NCBI GenBank assembly: GCA_026419775.2 | Contig: JAOPGA020001485.1 | Coordinates: 1-64,000 of the forward strand | Source: Acrasis kona | Lineage: Eukaryota > Heterolobosea > Eutetramitea > Acrasida > Acrasidae | Length of the DNA stretch: 64,000 bases | Direction: 5' to 3' | In this document: positions 10,251 through 22,439 of the stretch, piece by piece | Layout: every line of letters starts with the position of its first letter | Position numbering within the stretch: position 1 is the first letter of the stretch | Translations under genes and position numbers: made by a program | Notes under the pieces: model-generated | The model's database searches: none | Seen by the model: the letters and a program-made list of their open reading frames with translations, nothing else | What the model was told of the DNA's origin: nothing

Positions 10251-13200
10251 CTAGACACAACAACAGCAAGCTACTATTAATATTGCGGCAACTAATAAAA
10301 GGAAGGGCACACCAAGACCAACAGTCAATCCAACAATCAATCCAACGTTGCTATTGTTGCTTGACGGAGAGCCGGAATCGTTGTTGCTATCGGTGGATCT
10401 TGTAGTCTGCACAGCGCCAAAGTCAGTCAAATGATTACATGTGCATGANCAAAGTAGTAGTTGTAAGATTCGAAGAGGTACAACCATAATCGCTCCAAGC
10501 TTGAGCCAACGTATCCCAGTATTGACATCCGTAGGATAACGAAGTGTTAAAGACACCAGAAATAGTGAAAGTAATGTTGTTTGGGAGCATGGTCAATCCG
10601 TTTTGTACGGTCAGGGAATTCTTATCGGATTGCATCTTGATCGAATAAACTTTGCTGAAAACTGCTTTTTGAGTGTAGGGATTGGTGTTTATGGATGACG
10701 ATGTGAGGGTAACGATATCAGTTGACGATCCAGATGTAAGAACGGGCGTGACCACCTTCTCTGCACCATTAGTACTAGATAATGCAATGGTATTTTGAGT
10801 GGCATAACTTGCTTTGGTATTCTTATAAACAACAATACTGACTGTATCTGTTATGAAGCTCTTTGGACCAGATCCAACAGGTGTATTGAAGGCAGTGATG
10901 TTGGTCAACGTGTTGATGATGTTTACAATCTTCATGACATCAGGGTTGGTAGTATCCTTCGATCCACGTTTAGCAGAAACCGAAGTGTCTACTTTCAACG
11001 AGAGATAGTTTGCAGTATAAATCAAATTGATCGCCAAGTTGATGGCGTTGTTGATTGTTGTGTCGGTGACGAGGGATGGATCGATGGAGGACATTGTGCT
11101 ACTAAAGGCATCCGCGGTTTGACTCGCTGACGCTTGGTTCACAAGATCAGGCGACGAAGTCAACAAACCAAAACTACTCAACCTACTGTTGATCGCATCT
11201 GTTGTTTTGGGGACATCACCTGATTTGGCACTAGCTGCTGCGAGTAGTAGTGCCTGTTGAATGAATTGAGTTTTTTGAGCAACATCAGCTTGTGACAAGG
11301 CACAACTCAATCCACCAAATCCAGTAAAGCACCTACAGAATGTAGTGATGCCCACTCTGGCACAAACGCCATTCACGCACGATGGATTACAAACGATGGG
11401 TGGCACGCCGAGAGGTGGTACAGTCGTGACGGAAGAAGCGCTCGTGGTGGCAGTGGGCGTGTTGTCATAAGCCTTGAATTGAGAAAACAATTGTGTCAAG
11501 TTTGATAACACCTCTGCTTCGTTTCCAGCAGCAGTCTTTATATTGGAAGTTAGATCCAATAAAGTATTTACGACCGTAGCAACAGGAATGTTCAATGAGC
11601 TTGATGGTGGCGGTAATCCAGGTAGTGATGCAGGCGACAACGCGACGGTACTTTCAGCTGATGCTCTGGATCCATACTTGTCGACCACCTCTACAACAAC
11701 AGTTGCATTATAAGAAACTTTTCCAGACGTGATGGTGGGCATGCGTAGTGTCTTTGTGATGGTGGATGAGTTTGTAGTTTGGATTAGAGATGGGAACACT
11801 GTGTTACCGTATCCATCCATGATTGCAAAGTTGTAGGTGAGAGAACCGCTGCTAGATGAGAAGCCAGTGGCGGTGAGTGTGAATGGAGTATCGCCTGCAA
11901 TACCACCTGATGGAGATACGCTCAACAATCCCTGCTTGATCTTTGGAGCACCCGTAATGGTTACTAGCGTATAGTTGTTTGCTCCGTTTGGCGCTACGGC
12001 GGTTACTTGTAAAGTGACGGTGGATGTGATGGCACCCTCACGTATGACCAAATTAGCAGTGCTATCTGATCCAATGATAGTGGTGGAATCTAGTTTCATA
12101 TTTGGTTTGGAACTATCTTCCGCGACGAACCATTTGTAAGATACTTGTGGGTAATCCTGAGAGTTGACTACATAGGCATAAATGGAGACAATAGTCTTTG
12201 AGTTGACCACTGTGGTTGGTACTCCACCGACCATAAGCTCTAATGGTTTGACTCCTGCAGGTAAGGTAGTTGGAGGTGCAGTAGGGGCAGGAGTAGTAGG
12301 AGCTGGAGTGGGAGCTGGAGTTCCTGGAGCAGGGGTCGAAGTCATTAGCGTAAATACATAGCTGGAATCTCCAGCCGCAATCAACGAGTTTCCTAAACTA
12401 GTGGATGAAATAAGCACCGGAGTGGAGGCGAAAGCAATGCCCGTAATACCTAATTGACCTAAGCCGTTACTTCCAGTTCCGTATAGACTTCCATCGCTAC
12501 ACATGATGAGCGTGTGTGCATTACCACCTGATACCTTGACTACCGATTTACCAATCAATCCATTCACTTTGACCATGGTAGATTTTGATATGGTTGAAGA
12601 ATCTCCTAGTTGACCACGCGTATTACCACCAAACGCATATAGATTGTTTTGATCATCGATTACCAAACTATGATAATCACCCGTTGCGACGGATATGAAT
12701 TTTCTGGTCGTAATTGCAGAGTTGACTGCAACTGGTAGAGATCTTTGGATAGTGGTTCCATCTCCAAGTTGACCATCTCCGTTGCCACCCCATGATACAA
12801 GATTTCCTTCATTTGTAATGGACACGATGTGATTGTAACCAAGATCATAATCAACGATGGTCTTTCCGTTAAGCACTCCACCATAGTAGACCGCCAGAGG
12901 ACCCGTTGAAGTCGTCGTTAATTTACTGGAGTTATCTCCACTAACACCGTATTGAACGAGACCCCATACATACATGTATCCATCGGTAGTCAACGATGCA
13001 CAAGTATACAAACTACATTCTACTTGTTTAAAGGTCTTATCAGAGAATGAATTCATTCCAGTAATCGGCGTGAATGCTGCGTAATTAGATGGATATGTAA
13101 GACCCAGTTCTCCATAATTATTTCCTCCAAATCCATATAGCTTATCATTCGAAGCAATGGCCACACATGGCGAACCACCACATTTAAGCGATTTGATTTT

Positions 13201-16200
13201 ATTACCAGAGAGTGCAGTCATATCAATGGCTGTAGTTCTAGTGTCTGGATTATTTACATAAACAGCTTCATAGTTATTGACAAATGCAGATTTTGAGGAT
13301 GCGGCGGCAATGATAGTGGTGGTGCTCGGGAACGATCCAAGAGCAGGAGTGCTCACGAATCTCGTTGCGAGTCCATTATTATTACTACCGAACGAATATA
13401 ATTGGTTGTTATAGGTTGCGAAGATAGCAGCTGGGTTATAAGTTCCCGCATATACCTTGCTTACGGGTGATAAAATCTTTTTTAAGCTAGTGGTGGGCGC
13501 TGACGAAAAATCGGGATTGCTACCATCTCCCAATCCACTCTTACCAGCTGCATAAAGAGTTCCATCGCCATCTACAAAGAATGATTGATCGTTGGAAGCT
13601 GAAACCGAAGTGAATACTTTTCCTGCCATGGATCCTTGATTAATCTTATAGGGAGTCGATCGTAGAGTGGTGGTTCCATCACCGACAGATCCATAAGTAT
13701 TTTGACCAACTGTATAAGCGGTACCATCGGTAGCGAGCCAAATGATGGATTGACCACCACATGCAATTTGTGAAATCGTCTTTCCGTCGATATCGACGGA
13801 AGTAGAGAAATCATAGGTAGTTCCAGTGGATGGACCGCTACCTAATCCTACATTGTAGTTTGTTCCCTTGGCATAGAATTTACCAGTGGTGGAGAGTGCT
13901 GCTGTAAAGTAGACGCCGATGCATACTTGCTTTGCAGATTCGCCATTTAAAGGTACTAATACGGGCGTGGTTGAATCGGAGCTCCATGTATGTAGAGTTC
14001 CGTCGCTTGCAATGGCCCACACGCCGTAATAATCTCCGGTAATGTAGGTGATGGTCTTGGTTTGAATGCTACCGAGAGAAATTTGAACTGGAACTAGTTG
14101 ATTGGCGGTGACGGATTGACCTAATCCCAATACACCTGGGTGACCCATTCCGTATAATTTACCTTCTGAAGTGACCACGACAGTGTATCGACCACCACAA
14201 GCAGCCGATACAATGGTCTTTCCTGCTAATACCGTACCGGTGGCATCGAATAGGAATGGCATGGATTGTCTTTGAGTACTAGTGGTGCCGACTCCCCATT
14301 GACCATAATTATTTGTCCCAGCAAAATACAGTTTACCGTCGCTGGTCACAATACAGGCGTGTTCCGACGAAGACACTTGTACAATGGTTGCACCACCAGT
14401 TAATGATAAGACCTTACCAGGATAAAATGGTTGTTCTCCATTCAACAATTGAGAATTGCTGTTGCTACCAAATACATATGTCATGTTGTTTAGAATGAAT
14501 GGTACAGTAGGTGCAGGAGTTGGTGTTGGAGTGGTGGTAAATGTGGGAGTAGGTGTGGGTGTTGGAGTGGGTGTGACAGTAGGAGTGGGCGTTGAAAGGT
14601 CGAATGTATCGTTTGAGTAGAAGCTGTGAGCGTATCCAACAATTAATTTGAGTGCGCCGCTATCGCTGCCTTTGATTTGTAATGGCGTAGAGGACATGGC
14701 AACAGATGGTACGCCCAATTGTCCTTCCATGTTACTACCGAACGAGAACAAACTTCCGTCGTTGCACAATACGACCGTGAAATCGTCTCCTCCGCTTGCC
14801 TTCACGGCTACTTTTCCGGTCAATAAGCCGCCCACTTTGGCAGGTGTCAATCGATTGGTGAACGTTCCGTCTCCAAGTTGACCTCTCGAGTTGGTACCGA
14901 ACGTGTATACGGATCCCATGTCGTCAACCACTACAGAGTGGAAACCACCAACGGAGATGCTAGTAGGTTTGTTGCTACCGAATGCACCCAAGTCCACCAA
15001 CACAGGATAATTCTTGTCCACTTTTGTATTATCTCCGAGTTGACCGGCGCTGTTTGATCCCCACGCAACCAATAAGTTATCTTTGGTAATACCAACCACG
15101 TGAGCATATCCACATGCAATGTCATTCAAGGTTTTTCCTGCCAACACTCCAGTCTTGAGAACAGGGGCTGGAGGGGTGGTCATTGTCTTGACGGTACCGT
15201 CTCCGTTGGATCCGTATTGTGTGAGACCCCATACGTATGCTGATCCATCCATAGAAACAGCTGCACAGGTGTACCATGAACACGACACTGCCTTGACGCC
15301 ACTGCCCGTGAATTTGGAGACGTCGACTGCGTTCAATCCATCATATGATCCGGACGTTCTTCCGAGTTGATTGTAACCATTGTTAGATCCCCATGAGTAT
15401 AAAACATTGTTACTGGACAATGCCACACCAAAATCTCTACCACAAGAAACCATCGAGATGGTGCTAGATCCCAATGTGGCTGTGCCAATTGATACGGCAT
15501 TGTAAACGTTGGAGTTGCCAATTTGGGTGATTTCTTTTTGGTTCCTTACAATACACGTTATGTGACTTGCGGCGATGGCTGTGATGGGACCTGCAAAGTC
15601 GGATTTCATGGGAGCTGGAGTAATACGAGTGGACAAGCCGTTGTAATTATATCCGAATGAAACGACCGTATTATCATTCTTGGACATGAGTGAAACTGGA
15701 CTTGCCGAGATTTTGGCAACATTTTCAGACAATTGAATTGGAGATAAGGTCGATGGACCGTCCGAATTAGCGCTAACTCCTTGTCCAAGATAGCCTCTTC
15801 TTCCTGTTCCATAGGCGACGCCTGATTCTGTTAAAAATATGGTAAGGTCCGCTGATGCAGAAACAGCAACGAATTTGGAATCGAACTTAATTCTGTAGGG
15901 AGTCACTCTCATATCTGTAGTGTTGTCTCCAACGTTACCGTATTGGTTTTGTCCGAAAGTGTAGGCGGCTCCGTCGGATGCAAGAACGGCGGTCGTGTAG
16001 CCGCTGCATGATACTTGTATAATTGATTTTCCACCGTCGATTTTGTAGATCCTTGGATCTTTGGATTCTTCTGGTTTCATTGAAGTGTTACCGGTTCCAA
16101 GATTTCCCCAATAGTTAATTCCCCATGCGTAGTAGTTGCCACTAACAGTGGATGCTGCAAAGTATGAGTTGCCTGTGCAAACTGATGCGACGGGTTCGGA

Positions 16201-16905
16201 GATGTTTACTTGGATTGGTACTTTTGAAACATCGCTTCCCCTGAAAAATGATTAAACGTTAAGGTTTAAAAAATGCTTACCAGATGTGAAGAGTTCCATC
16301 CGTAGCAATGGCAGCGCTTGTGTAATAGTTGTTGGTTACGTATTTGATTTGCTTGGTTGAAAGACTGCCACCTGAAACTAAAATTGGTGTTTTTGAATCC
16401 AACTCATTACCCTGTCCAAGCCTCCCACTACTTCCAGATCCCTTTTGATGATGTTAATCTTGTAAAAGAAATTGACTTACCCATGTAAAAACTCTACCGC
16501 TTGATGTTGCGACTACTGTTGTTGAACCACCACAAGATACCGACACAATGGTCTCTCCACTCATAGCAGTCCCTTGTGTGTTGAGTGGGAGGAAAATTGT
16601 ACGCATAGTGTAGGTGGTGTTGTCTCCTAACTGACCAATATCGTTAGAACCAGCACTGAAAAGTGTACCATCGGTAGTGAGAATGCAGGCATGATCATCT
16701 CCGGCTGCAACCTGAGAAATAGGTGCCTTTGCTAAAGGTAAGGGGACCTTTTCGATATTCAAAGGAGATGAAGCAAATGTTAATTGAGCATTCTTGTTGG
16801 AACCCCACTCGTAAAGGGTGGCATTAGCTTTCAAAAGTTAGTTGGCAATCTCAACATCAACTTACCAGCAAACAATAGAACTCCTAACAATAAAACGCGA
16901 AGCAT
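10251..16905 (-). CDS. Giant RCC1-repeat / REJ-like / EGF / GAIN-GPS single-pass membrane protein
   Basis: About 2,180 aa in four exons. Exon 1 (ATG 16905) is a signal peptide (MLRVLLLGVLLFA) spliced to NATLYEWGSNKN. Two long blocks of RCC1-type repeats (GxNxxGQLG..V..GxxH) span about 15-725 and 745-1490, separated and followed by Thr-Pro-rich linkers. About 1515-1720 is a REJ/PKD-like beta-rich segment (VSYKWFVAEDSS, ASAESTVALSP). An EGF-like module follows at about 1796-1830 (CVNGVCARV..CRCFTGFGG), then a GAIN-like region and a GPS motif (CQYWDTLAQAWSDYGC..CTCNHLTDFGAV), then one TM helix (GLIVGLTVGLGVPFLL) ending CCCCV. GPS proteins self-cleave at HL-T; here HLTDF fits. An N at 10449 breaks the frame just before the GPS; without that base the frame is continuous. 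This is a cell-surface receptor or adhesion-type architecture; ligand unknown. Confidence 0.88.
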
Positions 16906-17052
16906 CCCTGTTGTATTTATTTTTAAGTGTGTAAATTACTCATCAATTTAGATCGATTTTTAAAGACCCCCGCTCAAACTCGTCTCCTATCATAACAAAA
17001 ACACATCAGACCAAACGAATCAGAATTTGTCCTTTGGACAACTTAGTACAGT

Positions 17053-17755
17053 GTGGCCAATCCTTGGAAGAACGGAGTTTTATTTTTGCTCACGAAGAAT
17101 TTTACCACGGCCGCAGGAGTTTTAAGAAAACAATTTATTTATAAATACAAGATGGTACTATCTCTTGAATCTCTTATAATCTGTACTTCCTTCTTAAAAA
17201 AGCATTCTTGTTTTGATTTTACTTTTTATACTCTTCTTAGCGACGTAACCTCTATCCGAATTCGATTCGAGAGCTCAATTATTACAAAAAAAAATAATGT
17301 GTTTTCAGGGATATTGAATGTGTTGGAGATATACATGAGATAATTAATAAGCCAAGACAATATAAATACAATGAAGGGCGCGATGATTTTAGAACGATGT
17401 TGTATTGCGAGGAGCGATACAAAAGAAGTGAATTGTGACATTGTTGTACATTACGAGATTATTCAATTGAAAATGCTTACAAAGGCTGAAACCTGTACTG
17501 GGGAGTTACTTCGAGGTTTATGGGTATTAGGAATTTGTATAGAAGAGGCACATATCAAGATTAGTATAGAACCCACATTCAGGCAGGTTGAAATAGAGTG
17601 TGGGGTTCAATGCATAATCAGTTGCAAAAAAATTAATGATGGTGCTCATCAATTAATTCGATGGAAAGCATTGATATTGTTGAATATCGTCAAGAAATTT
17701 TACATAATGCAGTCCATTGTTATGGATCCATTGCAAATGAGGATTTAATGATGCC
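17053..17755 (+). pseudogene. Decayed coding sequence, family not identified
   Basis: Short protein-like stretches occur in alternating frames with internal stops (for example EERSFIFAHEEFYHGRRSFKK near 17065 and GIRNLYRRGTYQD near 17520). The spacing of small and aromatic residues recalls Sel1/TPR-like repeats, but this is weak. The 125-codon open frame at 17371-17748 lacks convincing composition. I read the region as remnants of a former gene rather than an active one. It abuts a retroelement fragment on the other strand. Confidence 0.3.
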
Positions 17756-18230
17756 GTTGGATACAAATCAGAGGCTGCAATAGACTACTCATTAATAAAT
17801 ATTGGAGTTGGAGAGTATATAGAATCAGGGGGCACCAGAGGGGCAAATTTGAATTAGATTGCAGCGCTGTGCATAAAGATGGCATACTTGGATCGAGATT
17901 CCAGACGACTTGAGGGACCAAAAAGTGGTCCTGGCGAGAGGTGTCAAAATTGGTTTTCGGGTGAAAACAGATAGACGATAGATTGTAGCGCTGTGCGTAA
18001 AGATGGCATACTCGGATCGAGATTCGTGTCATGTAAAGTTTTATCAAGTCCACATTGTTGTCCTCTTTCAACTTTCCGTTACAGTTCCAGCTTCCCACTC
18101 TGAATGACTCCTTAACCATTTTAATATCTTTGGGGTGATTCATGCATCACCAGCACCATTTGACTCAATAGGGTTTCCATTTCTTGTTTTATTTGCTGTC
18201 TTTCTTGTTCGTTAGTGGCTTATAACCTTT
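17745..18230 (-). mobile_element. Fragment of a non-LTR (LINE-like) retrotransposon endonuclease
   Basis: On the - strand the frame starting near 18143 contains FRVGSWNCNGKL, which matches the opening beta-strand and catalytic Asn of endonuclease/exonuclease/phosphatase domains of LINE-type retroelements. Just upstream, in another frame, is a coiled-coil-like stretch (NEQERQQIKQEMETLLSQM), as often precedes such a domain. The homology fades after about 40 residues and no reverse transcriptase is present, so this is a truncated, inactive piece. It contains the duplicated 45-bp segment listed separately. Confidence 0.45.
17856..18026. repeat. Direct repeat of about 45 bp, two copies
   Basis: The segment containing AGCGCTGTGC, AAAGATGGCATACT and GGATCGAGATTC occurs near 17860-17904 and again near 17982-18026, with two or three mismatches and about 120 bp between starts. 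It lies inside the LINE-like fragment. Confidence 0.65.
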
Positions 18231-18308
18231 TAAGAGAGAGTCCCATCATCGACAGCAATAGTCTATGAAGACGAGGATCAACAAGACATCAGACTGGAAG
18301 CAGAGGAT

Positions 18309-19967
18309 ATGTCTCGTGACAGTAGAGTGTTAGGTTTGTTCAAACAGTCATAGGATCTAAAATTAGTAGAGTTAGCAGACATCACTACCAGTCAAGACAA
18401 AAGTTACGACAACACCTACTCACCTGAAGTCGTACCAGTCATCGACAATCCATGTAAGAATAGTAGTTGTAACGTATTAAGATAGTTTAGTGTTGACAAT
18501 GACCTACAAACTTTATAAGACAGAAATAAAAAAAGCATCCCAACAACCATCAGGCATGGAAAACCCATTCAAAACTTTCTTCAGAAACGAGATAGATGAG
18601 GAATATGGCATAAACTTTAAAGTGGACGACGAGATAGAGGAGGAATATGGCATCAACTTTAAAGTGGAGGATGTAAGTCGGTTAACACCAACCATCAATC
18701 AACTTTCACTTTAGACAAAACCCAAACAACACAGCAATGAGTTATTAACATTACCAACGTCCTACGAGATCAAAACAGTCTATGATCCAAAGGTATGTCG
18801 TAATACCTTGATACATGTAACGACCCATAGTTCATGATTCCTTTCGAAGGCTTTGAGGTGCCTGACATTTTAAAGAATGCCACATTAGAAGAAAAAGATC
18901 GATACTGCAGGAATTTTGGCATAGAGGACGACATAAGGCAGGTAATTATGAAAGGCCAAAAATCCTATGACACTTATGTCGCCTATGCCGGCATTTTCGC
19001 TCCATCAACATCTGTGGCCATGTTCAACGCAGAGTCGACGCCAAAGGAGAGGATGAATAAGGAAACTCTGACCGAAATCAGAAGAGAATACGATGTTCTC
19101 CGTCACACAATACTCGAACAAAATTCGGTATTAAAAACGGATCACAAAGATTACTTCACCTGCTTTCTTCTAGTCAAAGAGGGAGAGATCGACATTGCGG
19201 AATCTTTTTTCGCCTCACGGATTGCAAGGTTGGAGGTCATGGTTTCCAGATTGTATGATAGCTTCATGTTCAGTGACCATACCATTCAAGACGGTAGGAT
19301 TATGCGTTCCTGTTCGATCGGATCGGATTTATTGATCGACGGCAATCTCTACCACTTCACATCTGCCCATTGTGTTCTTGGTCAATGTTGTGATCCCGTA
19401 CACTCAAACACAATCATCAAATACAAGACCGACCAATTGATAGTCAACAAGAATGGGTTGCTAGTTACATTGGACAGCCAAGACGTATTTGCTGAATGGA
19501 CATGTCACACGGACGCTGCGCTGATCTCTTCGCGGAATTTTCAACTGGACCTCGGGGCGTTCGACTACATCCAAGCAGCGCCATACCAAACATACAAAGA
19601 AATTGGGAGGGTGGTATATAAATTCGGAGCTGCCTCAGGGGTCACAATTGGTGCTATCGTCAAAATGCCGCCTACAGCTGAATATTATTCAGGGGTTAAG
19701 CTAGAGAATTTGATCGCTGTAGAGGGAAAGAATGGAAATTTCGCGACTCATGGAGATTCCAGCTCACTCGTGTACACTGGGATTGATGGATACGCCCATA
19801 TTTTAGGGTACGTTGTTGGAGGTGATGAGTCCGGTCTTACATTTGTTGCACCCCTCTCTTCGTTGAGTAACTTGTTGGTGCCCTACAAATCAATCAAGGT
19901 ACATGATTATGTAATCAAGGGTATCCTTGCTGCTATTGGAGGATTTATGGTTTATCGAATAAAATAA
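18309..19967 (+). CDS. Trypsin-fold serine protease with predicted C-terminal membrane tail
   Basis: I join small exons by GT..AG and frame: introns near 18452-18488, 18674-18714 and 18795-18831 precede the long last exon. The N-terminal part has a near-perfect tandem peptide repeat, EEYGINFKV twice (about 18597-18670). The last exon holds a chymotrypsin-like catalytic triad in order: HFTSAHCVLG (His), CHTDAALI (Asp) and THGDSSSLVYTG (Ser, in place of GDSGG), followed by GYVVGGDES. It ends with a hydrophobic helix and basic tail (IKGILAAIGGFMVYRIK), typical of tail-anchored proteins, and has no signal peptide, so the protease should face the cytosol (inference). A TAG at 18351-18353 lies in frame upstream; it would be removed only by a 27-nt intron, or the true start is downstream of it. 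The family is not precisely identified. Confidence 0.72.
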
Positions 19968-20412
19968 TAGTTGTCATGTGAATGTCCTTTAATTTGATAT
20001 GAAATGTGTGGTTTTGGATAAAATTTTACTCATCTAGAACATCTACACCATTTTGCGAAAACAAATTAAATTAATGTAAGATTGTAATTATTACTTACAT
20101 TGTGTACCCCTAAAACTTTTTATTGCAATTTGGGTCAATCCTTATAAATCGAAAAAATCAAGAATAGCGCTAAAAGACGCAATCAACTTATAAATTATTT
20201 GTTCCAAAAGATTTCTTTTTACTGATTTATACGTGTAACAAGAACCGGGAATTTTATCGATTTTTACCCATCTTACCAGGTATATAGCAATATGACACCC
20301 GTACGGTCCAATGACATAGGCTCATGATTGTACCAATTAGATGAAATGGTGAATAAATAAAGGTCGCGGGTAATGTGATTGTCAATGTCATCACTTTGAT
20401 CTAAAAACAAAC
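19968..20412. other. Intergenic region
   Basis: A/T-rich, with no convincing gene on either strand. It should hold the 3' UTR of the protease gene and the promoter of the RGS gene. Confidence 0.5.
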
Positions 20413-21701
20413 ATGCAGTCTGTCCACCTTGAATCAGTGTTTGAGTGCCATAGAATGTATGAGGACTTTTTAGATCATTTAGAGGATACACATAGCACTT
20501 CCCCCTTGTTGTTTTTGGTGGAAGTGAGGAGACTATTCAAAGACAATAGTCATGAGTTGATAACATCCATACTTAATAAATTTATCAAGGAAGACAGCGA
20601 GTTTGAAATAGATTTGATGGAGGATGAGAGGAACAAGCTTGTCAACGCCGTATGTAAAAACACACCGAGTGAGTACATGCTACTTTTGAAGAGAATTTAC
20701 AAGTAAGTTTGGACACTTGATGAATAACTGACCACTCAGCTCTGTTTACATTGAGTTATCCACCGACGATTTTGGATTGTACCTGAATAGCAAGCGGTTC
20801 AATGTGCTATGCAAAGCCTTGGGAACAGAACACCTAGATCAACTGTCCAAACCCGCGACCATCAAGGAGAAATTAAATTCGTTCAATGAGGCCCAAATAA
20901 CAAGTCAGGACATTGGTTTCGCACTTCAAATGGTATGTTATCCTTCCTACACTCGTCACTAAAGTACAGTCCGAAAGCACTCACCAATGGAAGCTAGTTT
21001 CGAACAAATCTCCCATGAAGAAGAAAAGAAAGGACTATTATACATATGCCACCACCCACAACATTTGTGTGAACAACTTGTACAGCCTACCAATGTTCAA
21101 AAGCTCTGGTTACCTTGACTGTTCCGCAGAAGTAGCCCTGTATGCACTTATTGACGATGAGTTCTCTTCAAGAATCTACTTACCTCCCATCACAACCGTC
21201 AACAAGAGAATTGCCTACGAAAGAACCGAAAAAGATTACTCCCAGATCGTTGCATACGTTGAGTTCAAAATACCCTTCGCCAAAACCCGCCACTCCATCG
21301 GAATGGGCACCCTAGCTTATGATGAAAATAGAAAATGTTACATTTGGATTATCAAGTCGACAGATGGGCTGCCTGCCGAATTAGAAATCCACAGAGTGAC
21401 GAAGAAAACAGTGGGTACAACCACGTTAGCTGCTTTTCTAATTTACCCCATGTCTGAGAGGAGGTGTAGGTTCGTGTCGATGATTTACAATGATGCAAAA
21501 CTTTCAAAGCCAGTGCAGTCGTTGTCGGCTCTTGCATTAAAAGATTACGGTAAACAATTGCACTTTAAGTGGTCCAAGTACATAAGGATAAGAGGAAGGA
21601 AAGGGCCGGTATTTGGTGGATTTGAAGATGCACTCCAAGACAATAGAGAAAAGTATGGAACAAAGATGTCGTGGCCCTCCAATCTTCCTCTCGCCTTGTA
21701 A
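20413..21701 (+). CDS. RGS domain protein with START-like C-terminal domain
   Basis: Three exons with introns 20703-20739 (37 nt) and 20933-20969 (37 nt) give about 400 aa. The N-terminal 160 residues match an RGS helical bundle (FLDHLEDTHSTSPLLFLVEVRRLF, ILNKFIKEDSEFEIDL); these proteins accelerate GTP hydrolysis by G-alpha subunits. After a basic linker (SPMKKKRKDYY) the rest resembles a START/lipid-binding helix-grip fold (WKLVSNK, AEVALYALIDDEF, YIWIIKSTD, RRCRFVSMIYND), which is less certain. Expected role: a cytosolic regulator linking G-protein signalling to membrane lipid. The start is ATG 20413, preceded by an A-rich leader. The second intron ends at the second possible AG, because the first would give an early stop. 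Confidence 0.78.
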
Positions 21702-22106
21702 TTGTAAATTTGGTAATGTAAAATACACTATTTATTTAAATTTATTCTTTACTTGTATTTTCTATTCAAATAGTCATCTCATGGTGTGTGGGTATGGAGT
21801 GAAAAATTAACTTACTTCAAAATGCTTTGTGAAGAGATGAAGGTATTACCACTTCCATGTTGATTGATCTATTAGTTTTACACTCACAACCACTTTTCGA
21901 GTAGTCCTAAAGTCATGCATTCAATCAAGTTAAAATAATTAACGGTTAATTATTTGGTTTATTGTAATGCACTAATTTGAAGGTAATAATTTCGTTTAGT
22001 ATAAATTGGTTGCTTGAATCATTTCAAAATACAACATAAAACAAAACAAATAGTGTGGTTAAAAACATTGATTGTTTCTCTGTTGTGCATTGAGATTATA
22101 TCTCTA

Positions 22107-22301
22107 ATGTACAAGAGCTATGCTTCCGCACTCATAGCAACAGTTGCGATGACCATGATATTCAAGAAGTCGGAGGACACGAAACTTAGCAACATCTATT
22201 CCAACGCTAGGCACAATTACATGAGATTAGTCGCAGCATTAGAGGAGTCAACAAGTGCAATCGATCTACTTTGCAATAGCTTTTCGATGCTGGATATTTA
22301 A
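22107..22301 (+). CDS. Possible small membrane protein
   Basis: The open frame runs from 22014 but its first ATG is 22107, giving 64 aa with one hydrophobic segment (SALIATVAMTMIF) and a polar helical tail. A TATA-like TATAAA lies at about 22000. Composition is acceptable for coding, but no family is recognised and a spliced upstream exon is possible. Confidence 0.3.
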   Translation: MYKSYASALIATVAMTMIFKKSEDTKLSNIYSNARHNYMRLVAALEESTSAIDLLCNSFSMLDI

Positions 22302-22439
22302 ATCAAGTTGAGACACACCAATCACATTACGCCAAGATACAAAACATTTAAACACAAACATCCCAACATAGCCAACAAATAGACAACATTCATTCAAATC
22401 TTCGTTTAAATATCAACTGATGTAACAATCTTCAGTTAT

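Noticed and set aside
10435-16080. 1,881-codon open frame as a stand-alone gene starting at 16080
   Set aside because: Coding similarity continues upstream through three more exons to a signal peptide at 16905, and downstream past the N to the GPS and TM. The Met at 16080 is internal.
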